This document shows, in pieces, positions 38,601 through 48,856 of a stretch of 64,000 nucleotides of DNA. This DNA is from Siphlonurus alternatus (lineage: Eukaryota > Arthropoda > Insecta > Ephemeroptera > Siphlonuridae), in assembly GCA_949825025.1 (NCBI GenBank), contig OX463784.1:10919431-10983430 (forward strand), read 5' to 3'. Position numbers and translations under genes: made by a program. Below the pieces are notes generated by a model. That model saw only the letters and a list, made by a program, of their open reading frames with translations. It searched no databases and had not been told where the DNA came from. Numbering within the stretch: the stretch's first letter is position 1; each line of letters opens with the position of its first letter.

Positions 38601-41600
38601 GCTAAATAAATTAGCAACAAATCACCATATATCGAGGTCCAATTACCTCCATATTTAAGACGTAATCCAAGATGGCGGCGTAATTAAAAGATATTCAGGT
38701 GGGAGAGATGTCCATGATACTTATCCGCGCGGCTATCTTAGCCACGAGAATTTGTCCAACAGGTTTGGCTAAGTGACTTGTCCAAAGTAACTTATCCAAA
38801 CACTTGTCTGGGCCTATACTTGTCCACGCGGCTAAGTATTTAGGTTATCCAGACTAGAACGTGGACAAGTTATCCACCGGCTAAACCTCGCGGATAAGTC
38901 TTTTTGAATTCCCCTCTATATAGACTGCCAGATTTAGCCAGAACGGACCCACTTTTTACTATAATCAAAAGATTGAAATAAAATTCTATTCTATATGGTC
39001 TCAGAAAAAAAAAAGAACCGTGTTACCCAGTCCAACCCGTGATTACCACGTTACTGACTTGTTCCAGACCCTCGTACCTACGACTGGACATTCATCAGCA
39101 CACCATGGCCCGGTCTGGCCATCATCGCCGCCTACCTCATCTTCTGTCTCCGTGTTGGACCAAGAATGATGGAAAACCGCAAGCCGTACAAGCTGAAAAA
39201 CTTCCTCCTCTGTTACAACTTCGTGCAAGTCGTGGCTAGTTGCTGGTTGTTCTACGAGGTAAGGAACTGAAATTGGAGAACTATTGGTGTATACAGTCTT
39301 ATTAATTTAATATTTCCTGCGGACGTAGCCGGAAGTGTGAAGTTTGTGGCTATTCTGTTTGTAATTCAGTATTGAAACTTTACAGAGTGGTTTGAAGTAG
39401 AAGTACTGACCTATGTGTGAAATTGTAACGCTGAAATATGAATAAGAAGGTCATGCAGAGACCATACACTTCAGGCTACTTCCGGAGGGAATATTATATA
39501 ATTTTAACTATAACAAGTGAAAGGTTGTCTGAAAATTTTTGGAAGTGAAGTAAATTACGTACTTACGTTTAGATAATCAGGGTTTTCACTAACTGCGTTT
39601 ATGATAATTGAGTTACTCTTACGATAACCGTGGTTAGTGAAATAATGAAAATCCTGGTTATAACTGCCTTCGTGAATAAAGCTAATTATGTATAATTATT
39701 ATGTATAAAACACTAAATAAAATATTTCAACCCTCGTTCGGAATAACGAGCTATCTGACTACCAAAATTCATTTACAACAATGAACTGTCTACTGTACCT
39801 TTAACAATATAATAAAACTTTAACCTTGGATAAAGAATATAGCACTTGAATTTTGGTTTGCAGACAGCTTATAATTCCGGACACGGGACAAATTATAATG
39901 TTTTAATTAAATATCAACGAAGAGCAACTAAATGTTAATATTGACCAATTGTTCTCAGGCGTTGGACGGCGCATGGCTCTACAATTACAGTTGGAAATGC
40001 CAAGGAATGGATTGGACCAACAGCCCCCAAGCTCTCAGGGTGAGTTATAAGTTTATATACACCCCTGGACAGCACAGACTTTACTCCTGCCTCACTTGCT
40101 AGAACTGCAGCTCTAATATAGACAGAGAGATACAGATTTGCAATTTTATGTGAGGAATGAAGAGCATCCAGTCTATCTATATCAAAATAGTTTTGGTTCA
40201 CCACGTATTCATGGACTGCGAGGTAATATCTAGAAACAAAGCAGGAGTAAAGTTCGTGGTGTCCAGAAGCGTTCATTACAAAACAATGATGTTAAAATAA
40301 TAATAAATAATATCAAGTTTCTCAATTGGAATTTAATTTTTGATGAACTACAAACAGATGGTATTAATGGCATGAAATATTATTTAATGTACATAACAAT
40401 AAACAACATAACAAATATGTAATTTGTGGTTTATAACAGCATGGAAGCGATAAACTTTCCTTTATAAGCGAGGATGATTTATTAACAGCTGATTTAGTTC
40501 AGGATGAGCTTTCACTCAGTTGTTTAAGTGAGATCATTTTCAGACTTGAAATAAGTTGTCAGAATTGTGTAAATCATGTGGCGTATATAATTCGATTTAT
40601 ATAAATGTGTGAAAATTATCAAATTATACATGGTTAGCTTATAATTTATATGACACCATTGTTATTTTTTGCGTAATTTGGTTTAAATTTTTATGTAAGA
40701 TTTTGATAATATTTGTGACGAAATATACTGGTTAAATTTCTATTCAATAATTTGGTTTTATTAAATTTCACTAATTTATTAAATTTTAGAATCCCTCCTT
40801 ATTTATTTAATGAATAGAATAAAAATGAGTAAATTTATTATTTTGATATTGCGAAAAATTAAGGGCTAAATTCCAAAACAAGGGAAGCAATTATATCATA
40901 AAAGGTCATCTCCAATGCACTTCAGCTTTGAAAAGAATGATAATATGATATTAAAACACCACGTATTGTACATATGAAGTTTAATGACATATACGCAAGT
41001 CATCAGCTGTATAAAAGAATATTTACCTCTGAATAGTAGCTAGATAATAGTATTATTAACTTTGTATATAATTAAATCAAATAGTATTAATTTAATTGAT
41101 TCTTTGTGCAGTTATTTATTTATGTTTGAATCATGAATAGCAAAATGGTTGTATTTTTAACTCCTTGTCCATTGTTACAAACCACTGTTTGCATGTCTCA
41201 ATAGCTTCCTTTATATTATAGTGGACAATAGACAGTAGACACCTATGAGATATAAATATTAATCTATCGGATTACCACACACATATTTTGAATATAAAAC
41301 AGAATTTTGTATTTTAAAATTCAGTTATTATCTGAAAAACTTGACATTTAGCATCATCAGTTACATAGAGAAATTACCTACAAAACGTATTTTTAATTAT
41401 TATATTGTTTTATATATATTTCAGTGGTACAACCGAAGATTCAGTTTTCCAGCGCGGGGGTGTTCAAATACCGCCACTTAACAATTTGCGTACCTTTACG
41501 GAAATTATTAATTGGCGGTATTAGCTATGGCTATGACTATACCTCACCCAATAATACCATAAAATAATACCTCATACTCTGGCTTGAAAAAACTATTTCA

Positions 41601-44556
41601 AATAATATAATAGTATTTGCTGACCACGCATTGAATAAAATGTGTAAACGTTTTCAGTCTTGTACAAAGTCGACATGAACCATTTGAAGTGAACACTATT
41701 ACCTTGCTAAATAAAGTATCTGATATGTTCTGACAGTTTGTTGTTATGTTTATCAGGTCGCCCGTGGAGTGCACATCTACTTCCTGCTGAAAATTACCGA
41801 ACTTCTCGACACCGTAAGTAAAACAATGCACTTTTGATGAAACCTCCCGTGATAAATAATATAATAAATTTTAAATAATTAAAATAAGATAGAAATAAAT
41901 CTTGTCTCTCAAATTAATAAAACAAATATCTGCTCATTTAGGACATCAGAATCTAAATAGAATATTTATAAAATTAAAATCTCTGAATGTCTGATTAGTT
42001 ACTTTATTATCAAATTTCGTTTATATGTTTTTAATTTTATTCAATTGTTCTCTCAGGTTTTCTTCGTTCTTCGTAAGAAAGATAACCAGATCTCGTTCCT
42101 GCATCTTTACCACCACACTGTGATGCCCATGATCTCGTGGGGAGCTACCAAGTACTACCCAGGTAAGTACAGAGCAGCCCTTGTACCTGGGGGAGGATTC
42201 AGCTCTGAGTACTACATGAGATGAGATGCAAAAGATGTAAATATTTCGTGAACGTTTACAATCAAAATTAAAATGACGTTAATACACTTGTCATGTCTAA
42301 AATTAAATTAATGTTTAATAAAAATTAATTTAATAATGAAGGAGCTATTAAAAAAATTTCTTTGACAAGACACATATATTTAATGTATAAAGCCGTTGTT
42401 ACACGATACAATTTTGCATTCAAAATTTCCTTAAAAAAAATTTCATCTTCATACAAACAAAATTGAAGTTTTCTTGTAAGGAAAAGTTTCAAAATGTATC
42501 ATTCTCAAGAGGATATTTTTTCCAAGGTATAAAACAGGCTCAAGCAAAATACCAAGAAATATCATGATTTTCATAAAAAAACTTCTAGTAAATTTCTTTG
42601 TATTACAAAAGATTTCCAGCATTAATCCAAACTCTCGACCTACTTATTAATTTTACTGACCCACATTTTCTGTGTAGGCGGCCACGGTACCTTCATCGGT
42701 TTCATCAACACCGGAGTTCACATCATCATGTACGCTTACTACCTGCTCTCTGCCCTCGGACCTCAGTACCAGAAGTACCTCTGGTGGAAGCGCTACATCA
42801 CCAGAATGCAGATGGTAAGGTCGAAGTGAAGCAGCTAAATAACGTAACTCTTTAAGAGTAATATTAAGTAAGAGAAAGTTAATATTTTATTGAAATTTAA
42901 CATTTTAGTCTTTATTTAATAATATTACAGAAAAATATTTCAATTTGCAAGCCTAGTTAGGATCAAAGTGTGCACTATGCCACTATGTCTTAAATAAAGT
43001 TTCCCTATTTCTCGTATATCGTGGTCATAATTTACTGGATATCTTACTATATTCTCTAGTCAGTTTCTATAATATTTCTTTATTAACTGTATCCAATTAA
43101 GTCAATATCTCTAGCGATATTTTTATGTATGAAAGAACAAAGAAAAATACTCTGATATTGCGCTGTTAACGCCAAGCATTAAGATATATACCTTTTGTCC
43201 TTTCACATATATACCAGTATTTAAAATTGTTCTTTGTTTATAAAGGTCATTTCTCTATGTCAGTATCATTAATCATAATTTCTATGTCCTCCAGGGTCAG
43301 TTCTGCATCGCCTTCCTTCACTCCATGCAACTTTGCTTCTACGAGTGCGGCTACCCACGCTGGTCCGTGTACTTTGTTCTGCCCAACGCCATCTTCTTCT
43401 ACTACCTGTTCAACGACTTCTACCAGCAGGCTTACAAGGACAAACAGAGGAAGATCGCATCAGACAACAAGAAAATTGCAGACAAGAAAATTGCTGATGA
43501 TGAAGCATTGGCAATTAAGCAGAAGAAGGCGAGAGCAAAGAGCGGTAAGTATTATGATAAGTCTTTGATAAGTTGATAACCTTCTTAGATTATAATCCAG
43601 TTTTTAAGGATAAAAAAAATGGTTTAGTTATACAATACAATTGGCAATAAAGCTAATTTCTATTTTATGCTAATGCTATCTAATAGCAATGTAGTGGTGC
43701 ACATTTATATGATTTTTTTTTTCATTTGTTAATTCATTATTTTTTAAATTATTATTCATTTTACTACAGATATTTCGATTATTATGTTTATAGATTTAAT
43801 ATAATTTAATATAATATAAAAATAAGAATATGATTTTAATTCAGCCCGATCATCCCCTAGCAAAACACTCGATGCAACCCCCAATACATAAATGCTAAAA
43901 AAGTTGCATAACCACTTAAGTCTGCAGGCGTTGATTAAAATGGCGGCTGTTTTGATACGTTTGGATTGTTTCAAATTTTAAATGTCAATAATAATTGTAA
44001 AATTTTGTGATATGTTAAAATCAGTGCATTATGCAGCTTTTTTTGAATACATGATTAAAATAAATATAGGTTTATAATAGTAATATTATCATATAAATTA
44101 ATTTTAAAAACAAAATTAATAAGTTAATGAATTTTAAAATCATAGGTGTGTCATAAAGTTAATGCTCTACTCTTCGTAATTTTTTTACTGTTTGCATTTT
44201 TTTACGAAATTAAGGCAAATTCGTTTCATTATCGTATTTAAGTTGTTTTACTTTATAAAATAAAGTCGTCGTCAGTAAAAAGTTCCATTTCCAGCCAAGT
44301 TAATCTCCATGCTTTGTGAGTATATCATAATGGCGATTAACAAGGCTGCAAAATTTTCAGAGAGAGTGAACATGCCCAATCTAGAGAACCCCGGGTAATA
44401 TGTTATTTGCAGCTCTCGTGTGCACAAGAATTTGCCTATATTTCAGGGGTTAACATAATTACAGCAAGGATTCTCTATACTCTATATTTATTTATGCACT
44501 TGAATAAGTGGATTCTTGTAGATCTAATACATATAATTTTCCTTTTTCCAGAATGA
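32541..44556 (+). CDS. ELOVL: ELOVL gene 1: very-long-chain fatty acid elongase (spliced, 9 exons)
   Basis: Predicted ER-membrane 3-ketoacyl-CoA synthase that condenses malonyl-CoA with a long-chain acyl-CoA. Join: 32541-32646, 33311-33415, 39068-39258, 39959-40039, 41757-41813, 42057-42162, 42678-42814, 43295-43544, 44552-44556. All introns are GT-AG and phases match throughout, giving 345 residues. Family motifs seen: KITELLDT at 173-180, HLYHH at 196-200 (catalytic histidine box), HIIMYAYY at 230-237 and TRMQMGQ at 257-263. The N-terminal block DPRTYDW followed by a hydrophobic segment is typical of arthropod ELOVL4/7-like proteins. The C-terminus is a lysine-rich, charged tail. The first exon is inferred (see its entry), so the first 35 residues are the least certain. 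Intron 2 (5.65 kb) hosts a 1.27 kb foldback element. Family assignment is near certain; the exact paralogue and substrate are not. Confidence 0.93.
32904..33052. mobile_element. Foldback MITE, TTGGTATTCACGAAGAGTTA type
   Basis: Arms of about 65 bp: TTGGTATTCACGAAGAGTTA..TTTTAGGGAGAGATATTTTA and complement, loop about 25 bp. Lies in the putative intron 1 of ELOVL gene 1. Confidence 0.88.
33311..33415 (+). CDS. ELOVL gene 1 exon 2
   Basis: Acceptor TGTTTTACAG and donor GTGAG. Only the third frame is open. It encodes a proline-rich start (LAPTPAPLGG) and then an amphipathic piece ending FLFTELS. The split codon with exon 3 makes Asp, giving ELSDPRTYDW, the usual ELOVL N-terminal context. Confidence 0.85.
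34619..34730. mobile_element. Foldback MITE family B, copy 3
   Basis: Contains CTTGGAAAATTTCCTACTTG, CCTTGTTAATCACCATACC, the TACTCTTACGGGG centre and GGTATGGTAATTAACAAG. In intron 2 of ELOVL gene 1. Confidence 0.7.
34850..35040 (-). repeat. Possible tRNA-derived SINE fragment
   Basis: On the - strand, GAGTTCGAATCAGG resembles a pol III box B, preceded about 50 bp earlier by TGGCAAATCC, a weak box A. The sequence does not fold into an obvious tRNA, so a decayed tRNA-derived SINE is the better guess. Lies in intron 2 of ELOVL gene 1. Confidence 0.3.
37507..37590 (+). repeat. Fragment related to the 5S-SINE body
   Basis: Shares GAGGTTTCCACGTTTC and weaker flanking similarity with the central part of the 5S-SINE, in opposite orientation to that copy. 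It lies just upstream of the 1.27 kb foldback element. Confidence 0.4.
37643..38915. mobile_element. 1.27 kb foldback transposon with ~358 bp inverted arms
   Basis: Left arm 37643-~38001 starts AGGGGAATTCAAAAAGACTT-ATCCGCGAG; right arm ~38558-38915 is its close complement. The outer 220 bp of each arm are built from short related words (GGATAAGT, GGACAAGT, TTAGCCGCG). The inner 140 bp contain CAAGATGGCGGC, a YY1-like word, in each arm. The 556 bp centre has no convincing gene: a 62-codon frame (38029-38217) is unlike any protein I know. Inside intron 2 of ELOVL gene 1. Confidence 0.9.
39068..39258 (+). CDS. ELOVL gene 1 exon 3 (first membrane segments)
   Basis: Acceptor GTTCCAG, donor GTAAGG, 191 bp. 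Encodes DPRTYDWTFISTPWPG, a hydrophobic helix, then GPRMMENRKPYKLKN and a second helix. Same length and phase as the corresponding exon of gene 2. Confidence 0.95.
39302..39505. mobile_element. Foldback MITE family D, copy 2
   Basis: AATTTAATATTTCCTGCGGA-CGTAGCCGGAAGTGTGAAG at the left and ACACTTCAGGCTACTTCCGG-AGGGAATATTATATAATT at the right. Longer centre than copy 1. Lies 43 bp after the exon 3 donor of ELOVL gene 1. Confidence 0.7.
39568..39662. mobile_element. Short foldback element in intron 3 of ELOVL gene 1
   Basis: GATAATCAGGGTTTTCACTA-AC pairs with GGTTAGTGAAATAATGAAAA-TCCTGGTTA. Just upstream, 39514-39560 resembles one arm of the 4199-4338 element (TCTGAAAATTTTTGGAAGTGA). Confidence 0.5.
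39731..39887. mobile_element. MITE family C, copy 3
   Basis: CCCTCGTTCGGAATAACGAG-CTATCTGA ... CAGACAGCTTATAATTCCGG-ACACGGG. In intron 3 of ELOVL gene 1. Confidence 0.7.
39959..40039 (+). CDS. ELOVL gene 1 exon 4 (lumenal loop)
   Basis: Acceptor TTCTCAG, donor GTGAG, 27 codons. Encodes ALDGAWLYNYSWKCQGMD, a typical ELOVL loop with YSW.C before the condensing core. Confidence 0.92.
41757..41813 (+). CDS. ELOVL gene 1 exon 5 (KxxExxDT)
   Basis: Acceptor TTATCAG, donor GTAAGT, 19 codons ending in the signature KITELLDT. Gene 2 has an exon of identical length and phase. Confidence 0.95.
42057..42162 (+). CDS. ELOVL gene 1 exon 6 (histidine box)
   Basis: Acceptor CTCTCAG, donor GTAAGT, 106 bp. 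Encodes VFFVLRKK and the HLYHH histidine box followed by TVMPMISWG. Confidence 0.96.
42391..42506. mobile_element. MITE family A, copy 3
   Basis: AGCCGTTGTTACACGATACA-ATTTTGCAT ... TTTCAAAATGTATCATT. In intron 6 of ELOVL gene 1. Confidence 0.7.
42678..42814 (+). CDS. ELOVL gene 1 exon 7 (HxxMYxYY)
   Basis: Acceptor TGTGTAG, donor GTAAGG, 137 bp. Encodes GGHGTFIGF, HIIMYAYY, and KYLWWKRYITRMQM, the first half of TxxQxxQ. Confidence 0.96.
43295..43544 (+). CDS. ELOVL gene 1 exon 8 (last helices and charged tail)
   Basis: Acceptor CCTCCAG. Opens GQFC, completing TxxQxxQ, then two helices with FFYYLFNDFY and a lysine-rich tail ending KQKKARAKS. The donor GCG|GTAAGT is strong. If not used, translation runs 11 residues further (GKYYDKSLIS) to a TGA at 43574-43576. 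Confidence 0.93.
44271..44376. mobile_element. Foldback MITE family B, copy 4 (degenerate)
   Basis: GCCAAGTTAATCTCCATGC and ATGGCGATTAACAAGGC form the arms; outer ends are decayed. In the last intron of ELOVL gene 1. Confidence 0.5.
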
Positions 44557-45300
44557 AGAAGTTCCGGTGCCAAGACCAATTCGCTGAATTGGGTAAAAAA
44601 AAAACAAGATCGCTCATCTACGCTCGTATATCACATTGTGAAGATATGCCTGGAGCTGCGCAGAACATAATTCCTAGATTTGCGCAAATGCGTGATGATG
44701 CAAGTGATAATGAATGAATGAAACTTTTATATTAGATAGAAATGGATGAGCAAATAGATTAATTTTTATCTATTATGGCTGGACCAAAAATTTTAACTAG
44801 AATCAATATTAGAAAATACATGTATGTATGTATGTATGTATGAGTGTAAAAATGTGGATATATAGTAACGATTTAAATGGCTATATAATATGTCTATTAT
44901 TTTCTTTCTATAAAAATAATAATATTTTAAGAGATAAAAGTTCCGCGCAGCTCCGATCTTAAAATAATGTTAAAATATTTATAGGCCTAAATAATAAATA
45001 ATCGTAATTGATATATAAATTTCAAGGGTGCATTAATTGTTGAAATTATTGTAAAACAATTTTAGTCAATTTTTACCTCAATTTTACGAAATTTAAATTT
45101 TATGAACATCATTACGATTATTTATTAATTAAAAAATATTCTTGTAACTCCAGTCAATTATAGTTTAGTATTGACAACTGGTAAATCTTTTGTAAATACT
45201 TTTTATCATTAATTATCGCCCTAATTGACACATCTGATATGTGCTCAGTGTTGCTCCAATAAATATCATTATTGAAATATTATAATGATATGATTTTCTT
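44552..45300 (+). other. ELOVL gene 1 exon 9: stop codon and probable 3' UTR
   Basis: A pyrimidine-rich acceptor (CTTTTTCCAG) joins exon 8 to AATGA, giving Glu then TGA at 44554-44556, so almost the whole exon would be 3' UTR. A possible polyadenylation signal AATAAA follows CTCC near 45258. The end given is a guess around that signal. The open reading frame across 44508-44717 is out of phase with the gene and is not taken as coding. Confidence 0.5.
44820..44842. repeat. (TATG)n microsatellite
   Basis: Five TATG/TGTA units in the presumed 3' UTR of ELOVL gene 1. Confidence 0.9.
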
Positions 45301-45797
45301 TTAGTATTGTGAATATTTTAAAATATTATTATCAAACTCATTTTTGGAGGGGAACCTTTTAAGATTGATTTATCTGCATTTCTATAAATTCGACTATTGA
45401 ATTTTTTTATTGAATTCGTGTTTTCAATTTCAAATTGATATTTCTAAATGTTATGAAATTATTTACTAAATAAATTAATGTTTTATCTATATTATTATAA
45501 AGAATGTTATGTTTTTTACAATATTTTAAAACATGTAATTAGATATGGCCCTTTTTTAATTCTATAATATAGTCTATGGCCAATTATCTTTTTAAGTAAT
45601 GTCAACTAAATAGCAATATTCTTATTAATTTCATGCTCATTAATAATAGCTCAATTTATAATAATAGGATTTTAATAATTTATGAGCATGGATTATAAAA
45701 TTTTAAAAAAAATTACAATAGTTCTACGACGCACAGTCTTCTTTTGAAAAAAGTTCAATTCTTTGTATATGCATATCCCCAGTGCATTAAATTATCG

Positions 45798-45875
45798 TGA
45801 CGTCACAGTGAAATATTGGCCTATATATGACGTCACAATCTGTGAGTTGTATCAGTGATACCCAAGATGACGTCA
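45798..45875. promoter_or_regulatory. Cluster of three perfect CRE palindromes
   Basis: TGACGTCA at 45798-45805, 45828-45835 and 45868-45875. Located in the space between the two convergent ELOVL genes, or in the extended 3' UTR of gene 1. Role unknown; further single TGACGTCA sites occur near 3451 and 15885. Confidence 0.4.
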
Positions 45876-46765
45876 TCGCTAATTCTTCCATTTTGTGCAG
45901 ATGTTTTACAATTTTATTGATGTCGTATCATGTCTTATTGTGTAAAAAGAGTTTTATTATTTTAGTTTTCCAGTAGAAATTATACTAAATATTGAAACAA
46001 ATATATCACTACATTTTTTATTAAACTTATTTGAAGATATTACAATGACTATAACATATAATTATAGCCTCAAAATATAAATCACAAAAAATGTACAAAA
46101 ATGTGATGCAAATTTTAACACTTATATCAATAATATATAAAGGTCAAAATTCCATTAACATATTTTGTACTTGAGCTTGATATATACTATAATGTCTTCA
46201 TATAAATATAATGTTATTAAAAAAAAAAGAAAAAAATATATACATAATATAAGAAAATTTATTACAATGCAATCAATTAAACTCTAATTTTTATTTGAAA
46301 AACGATTGCTATCTGAAATTTAGCATCAAAATTAATCAATGTAATATTAATCTCTATGAATTTTTTTTTTTCACGAAGAACTCCATAGATTTAATATTAT
46401 GTTTAATGGATTGTATTATCTCATAAAATAGTTATTAAAAAAATATAAAATTGATAATTCTGAGATATTGCGTTAACAAATGAGACAATTATAAACAAAG
46501 TAACCTGTGATAATAAAATTTAATTACAAGGTATAATTAACAATGTTAATTATTATTCTTGTTTTTTTGGAGACAATTTTAAGAATATAAAAAATATACT
46601 AAAAATTAATTTTATCAGTTTTAATGATGAAGATAATTTTTATAAGTATTTATTACATATTTATACACATAGCAGTGAGATATAAAAAAATTATTGATAT
46701 ATTTGTTTCATTGGACATTATAATTAAATATCCCATAATGTATAAAACTCTTCTTATCCTACCAT

Positions 46766-46947
46766 TTATTATGAGATAGGTTAAGGTTATCTTTGCCTTA
46801 CTGTATTAATGTTAATCTCTTCAACAAGTGAAAATATTTAGTAATGGGTAATTTCTATTGAAACCAATACTCCACTACAAATATTTTACCTCTTGCAGTA
46901 AGGTTATCACTACTCATTTAAAGGTAAAGATAATCCTAACCCTCTCC
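46766..46947. mobile_element. Foldback element, AGGTTAAGGTTATC type
   Basis: AGGTTAAGGTTATCTTTGCC-TTA at the left and TAAAGGTAAAGATAATCCTA-ACCCT at the right; intervening AGTAATGGGT / CACTACTCAT partly pair. Confidence 0.6.
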
Positions 46948-47414
46948 CTCGTGTTCTAAGTACAACAATACAATATTCTTGCCCTGTTACTACTTAGCAT
47001 TGTTAACCAGTCTTAACCAGCTAGAGATCTTCAGTGAATTTCATCTTCGTATTTTTTACATTATGAGAGAATAGAAATTATTGAATAGAATTCATATTAT
47101 TGTTTCATGTATATTGTATTATTAATAAACAATAAATAAAAAAAATTGGTGTTTATATTTTCCTTGAATCATAGAATCATTTATTACTTTGAAATACTAA
47201 ATGTTCTTAATTAAATAATAAATATTAAACAATAATAAAGTAGTATGTAGCTTTTAAAAGTTTGGTATAGTATGAAAATAATATTTAATGATAAAAATTT
47301 CTATTATTAAAGGATAACAGGCTAAATTTTATTGCCAAGTATAAAAATTATTTATAATTTGTGTTTTATTAAATATTTCAAATTGTAACATTATTTGAAA
47401 GACGAATGCACATA

Positions 47415-47562
47415 AAGCCGGTATTACACGATACAATTTTTCTAACTATTGCATACAATTTTTCCTTACAAGAAAACTTGAACTCCATTTATTTGTGTGG
47501 AGATGAAATTTTCTTGCAAAGAAAAATTGTATGCAAAATTGTATAGTGTAATACAGGCTTAA
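47415..47562. mobile_element. MITE family A, copy 4
   Basis: AAGCCGGTATTACACGATAC ... AATTGTATAGTGTAATACAG-GCTT, with inner inverted arms ACAATTTTTCCTTACAAGAA / TTCTTGCAAAGAAAAATTGT. Confidence 0.85.
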
Positions 47563-48209
47563 GATTAAATGCCTAATAATAGCAATGTTGAAAACATATA
47601 ATAACAAAATCGGTATAAATAATTACACTGTATAGTGGTATTATTAGATCATATCATTTTGTCAAATTTCAACTTCCATATAAAATATATACATATTTCC
47701 GAGGAAAGGAGCTTAATTCTAAAGAAATAATAATTCTTTTTTAAACAATATTTATTAAATTAATAACTGTACATTTATTAAATATATGATCAGGATAATG
47801 TTAGTCAAGAATCAGTTATTACTTACACATTTCATGTAATTTCTCATACTCGTCAGTAAAACACTAAATCAGAGTCATGTAAACGCAGCTCTCTTCAAAG
47901 CTCTGTCAAGGAAATTGAGATGTCTCAATTTCCTTGGCTCTGTGAAGGAGAACAAATTCCAACTTTGTGTCTCTGGGAAAGAAATTTTGGCCTCAATGTG
48001 TCAACTAAAATTATTATTGATTCTCAAACTATTTATCTCGTCACTGCAAAAGGGTTTGCACATTCCATTCGTTTACAAATATGAACGTTATCAGTAGTGT
48101 ATGAATTTCACTCTCTTATTATGACGAAATTGTACTTGTGAGCGACCACTATGTATATAAAATTTAGATATAATGTGTTTTATTGCTTCTAAAAAATGGC
48201 AAGAAACAT

Positions 48210-48352
48210 ATTAGGCGATATTAAACGATACAATTTTTTCTTGCAAGAAAATTTCCTCTCCCTACAAACAAATGGAGATTATTATTTTTTTTCCAAAGAA
48301 AAATTGTATACAAGAATTAGAAAAATTGTATCGTGTAATACTGGCTTTAAGG
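48210..48352. mobile_element. MITE family A, copy 5
   Basis: TTAGGCGATATTAAACGATA ... AATTGTATCGTGTAATACTG-GCTT, same inner arms. About 350 bp beyond the stop of ELOVL gene 2. Confidence 0.8.
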
Positions 48353-48354
48353 GC

Positions 48355-48477
48355 TATTCACAAAGAAATTGGCATATTTTTTTAGCATAAAAATGTTTAG
48401 TATTAAATTTATCACTGCATTTGATACCAAATTACAATAATTAAAATTGATTCTTATGCCAAATTCTCTGTGAATAA
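48355..48477. mobile_element. Foldback element, TATTCACAAAGAAATTGGCATA type
   Basis: Arms TATTCACAAAGAAATTGGCA and TATGCCAAATTCTCTGTGAATA, sandwiched between two family A copies. Confidence 0.7.
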
Positions 48478-48492
48478 TATTTCCTCTAATTT

Positions 48493-48628
48493 AAGCTGGT
48501 ATTACACGATACAATTTTTTTAATTATTGTATACAATTTTTACTTGCAAGAAAACTTAATCTTTATTTGTTTGTATGGAGATGAAATTTTTTGGCAAGGA
48601 AAAATTGTATCGTGTAATATAGGCTTAA
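48493..48628. mobile_element. MITE family A, copy 6
   Basis: AAGCTGGTATTACACGATAC ... AATTGTATCGTGTAATATAG-GCTT. Ends 70 bp from the stop codon of ELOVL gene 2, so likely inside its 3' UTR. Confidence 0.85.
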
Positions 48629-48697
48629 TTAAGATAAAAAATAGAGATTTGGTGGATGAAAATTCAGGCATACCAACAACTAGTGATTTTCTTAGTT

Positions 48698-48856
48698 TTA
48701 GTTTAGTTTCTTGTTGTAAGCCTTGCGGTAGAAGTCTGAGAAAAGCACTAAAAAGACGGTAGCGTTGCCTACGAAGAACAAAGTGAGAGCCTTGGGGAGC
48801 TTGCAGTCGTAAGCCAGAAGAGTCAGCATGTACGTCAGCATCAAGCCGAACTGGAT
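48698..48856 (-). CDS. ELOVL gene 2 last coding exon
   Basis: Acceptor TTTTTCCCCAG, then [17 protein letters not shown], two helices, [13 protein letters not shown] and stop TAA (48700-48698). A MITE copy lies only about 70 bp beyond the stop and probably sits in the 3' UTR. Confidence 0.94.
   Translation of the reverse strand: MQFGLMLTYMLTLLAYDCKLPKALTLFFVGNATVFLVLFSDFYRKAYNKKLN

Larger units (their letters stand above)
33416..39067. other. Intron 2 of ELOVL gene 1
   Basis: 5.65 kb, AT-rich, with MITE B copy 3, a possible tRNA-SINE, a 5S-SINE fragment and the 1.27 kb foldback. A GC-richer patch at 36860-36930 (GCCGAAGCGCCTCAAGTGTG) is not explained. Confidence 0.7.
45301..48209. other. Space between the convergent ELOVL genes
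   Basis: AT-rich, with the CRE cluster, the foldback at 46766 and MITE A copy 4. The 3' ends of both genes must lie here or just outside, but many AATAAA-like words prevent a choice. Confidence 0.5.

Noticed and set aside
43227..43568. 113-codon + strand frame overlapping ELOVL gene 1 exon 8
   Set aside because: Wrong frame of a clear elongase exon.
44508..44717. 69-codon frame after ELOVL gene 1
   Set aside because: Splicing from exon 8 puts a stop two codons into this exon; the frame is out of phase and lies in the presumed 3' UTR.
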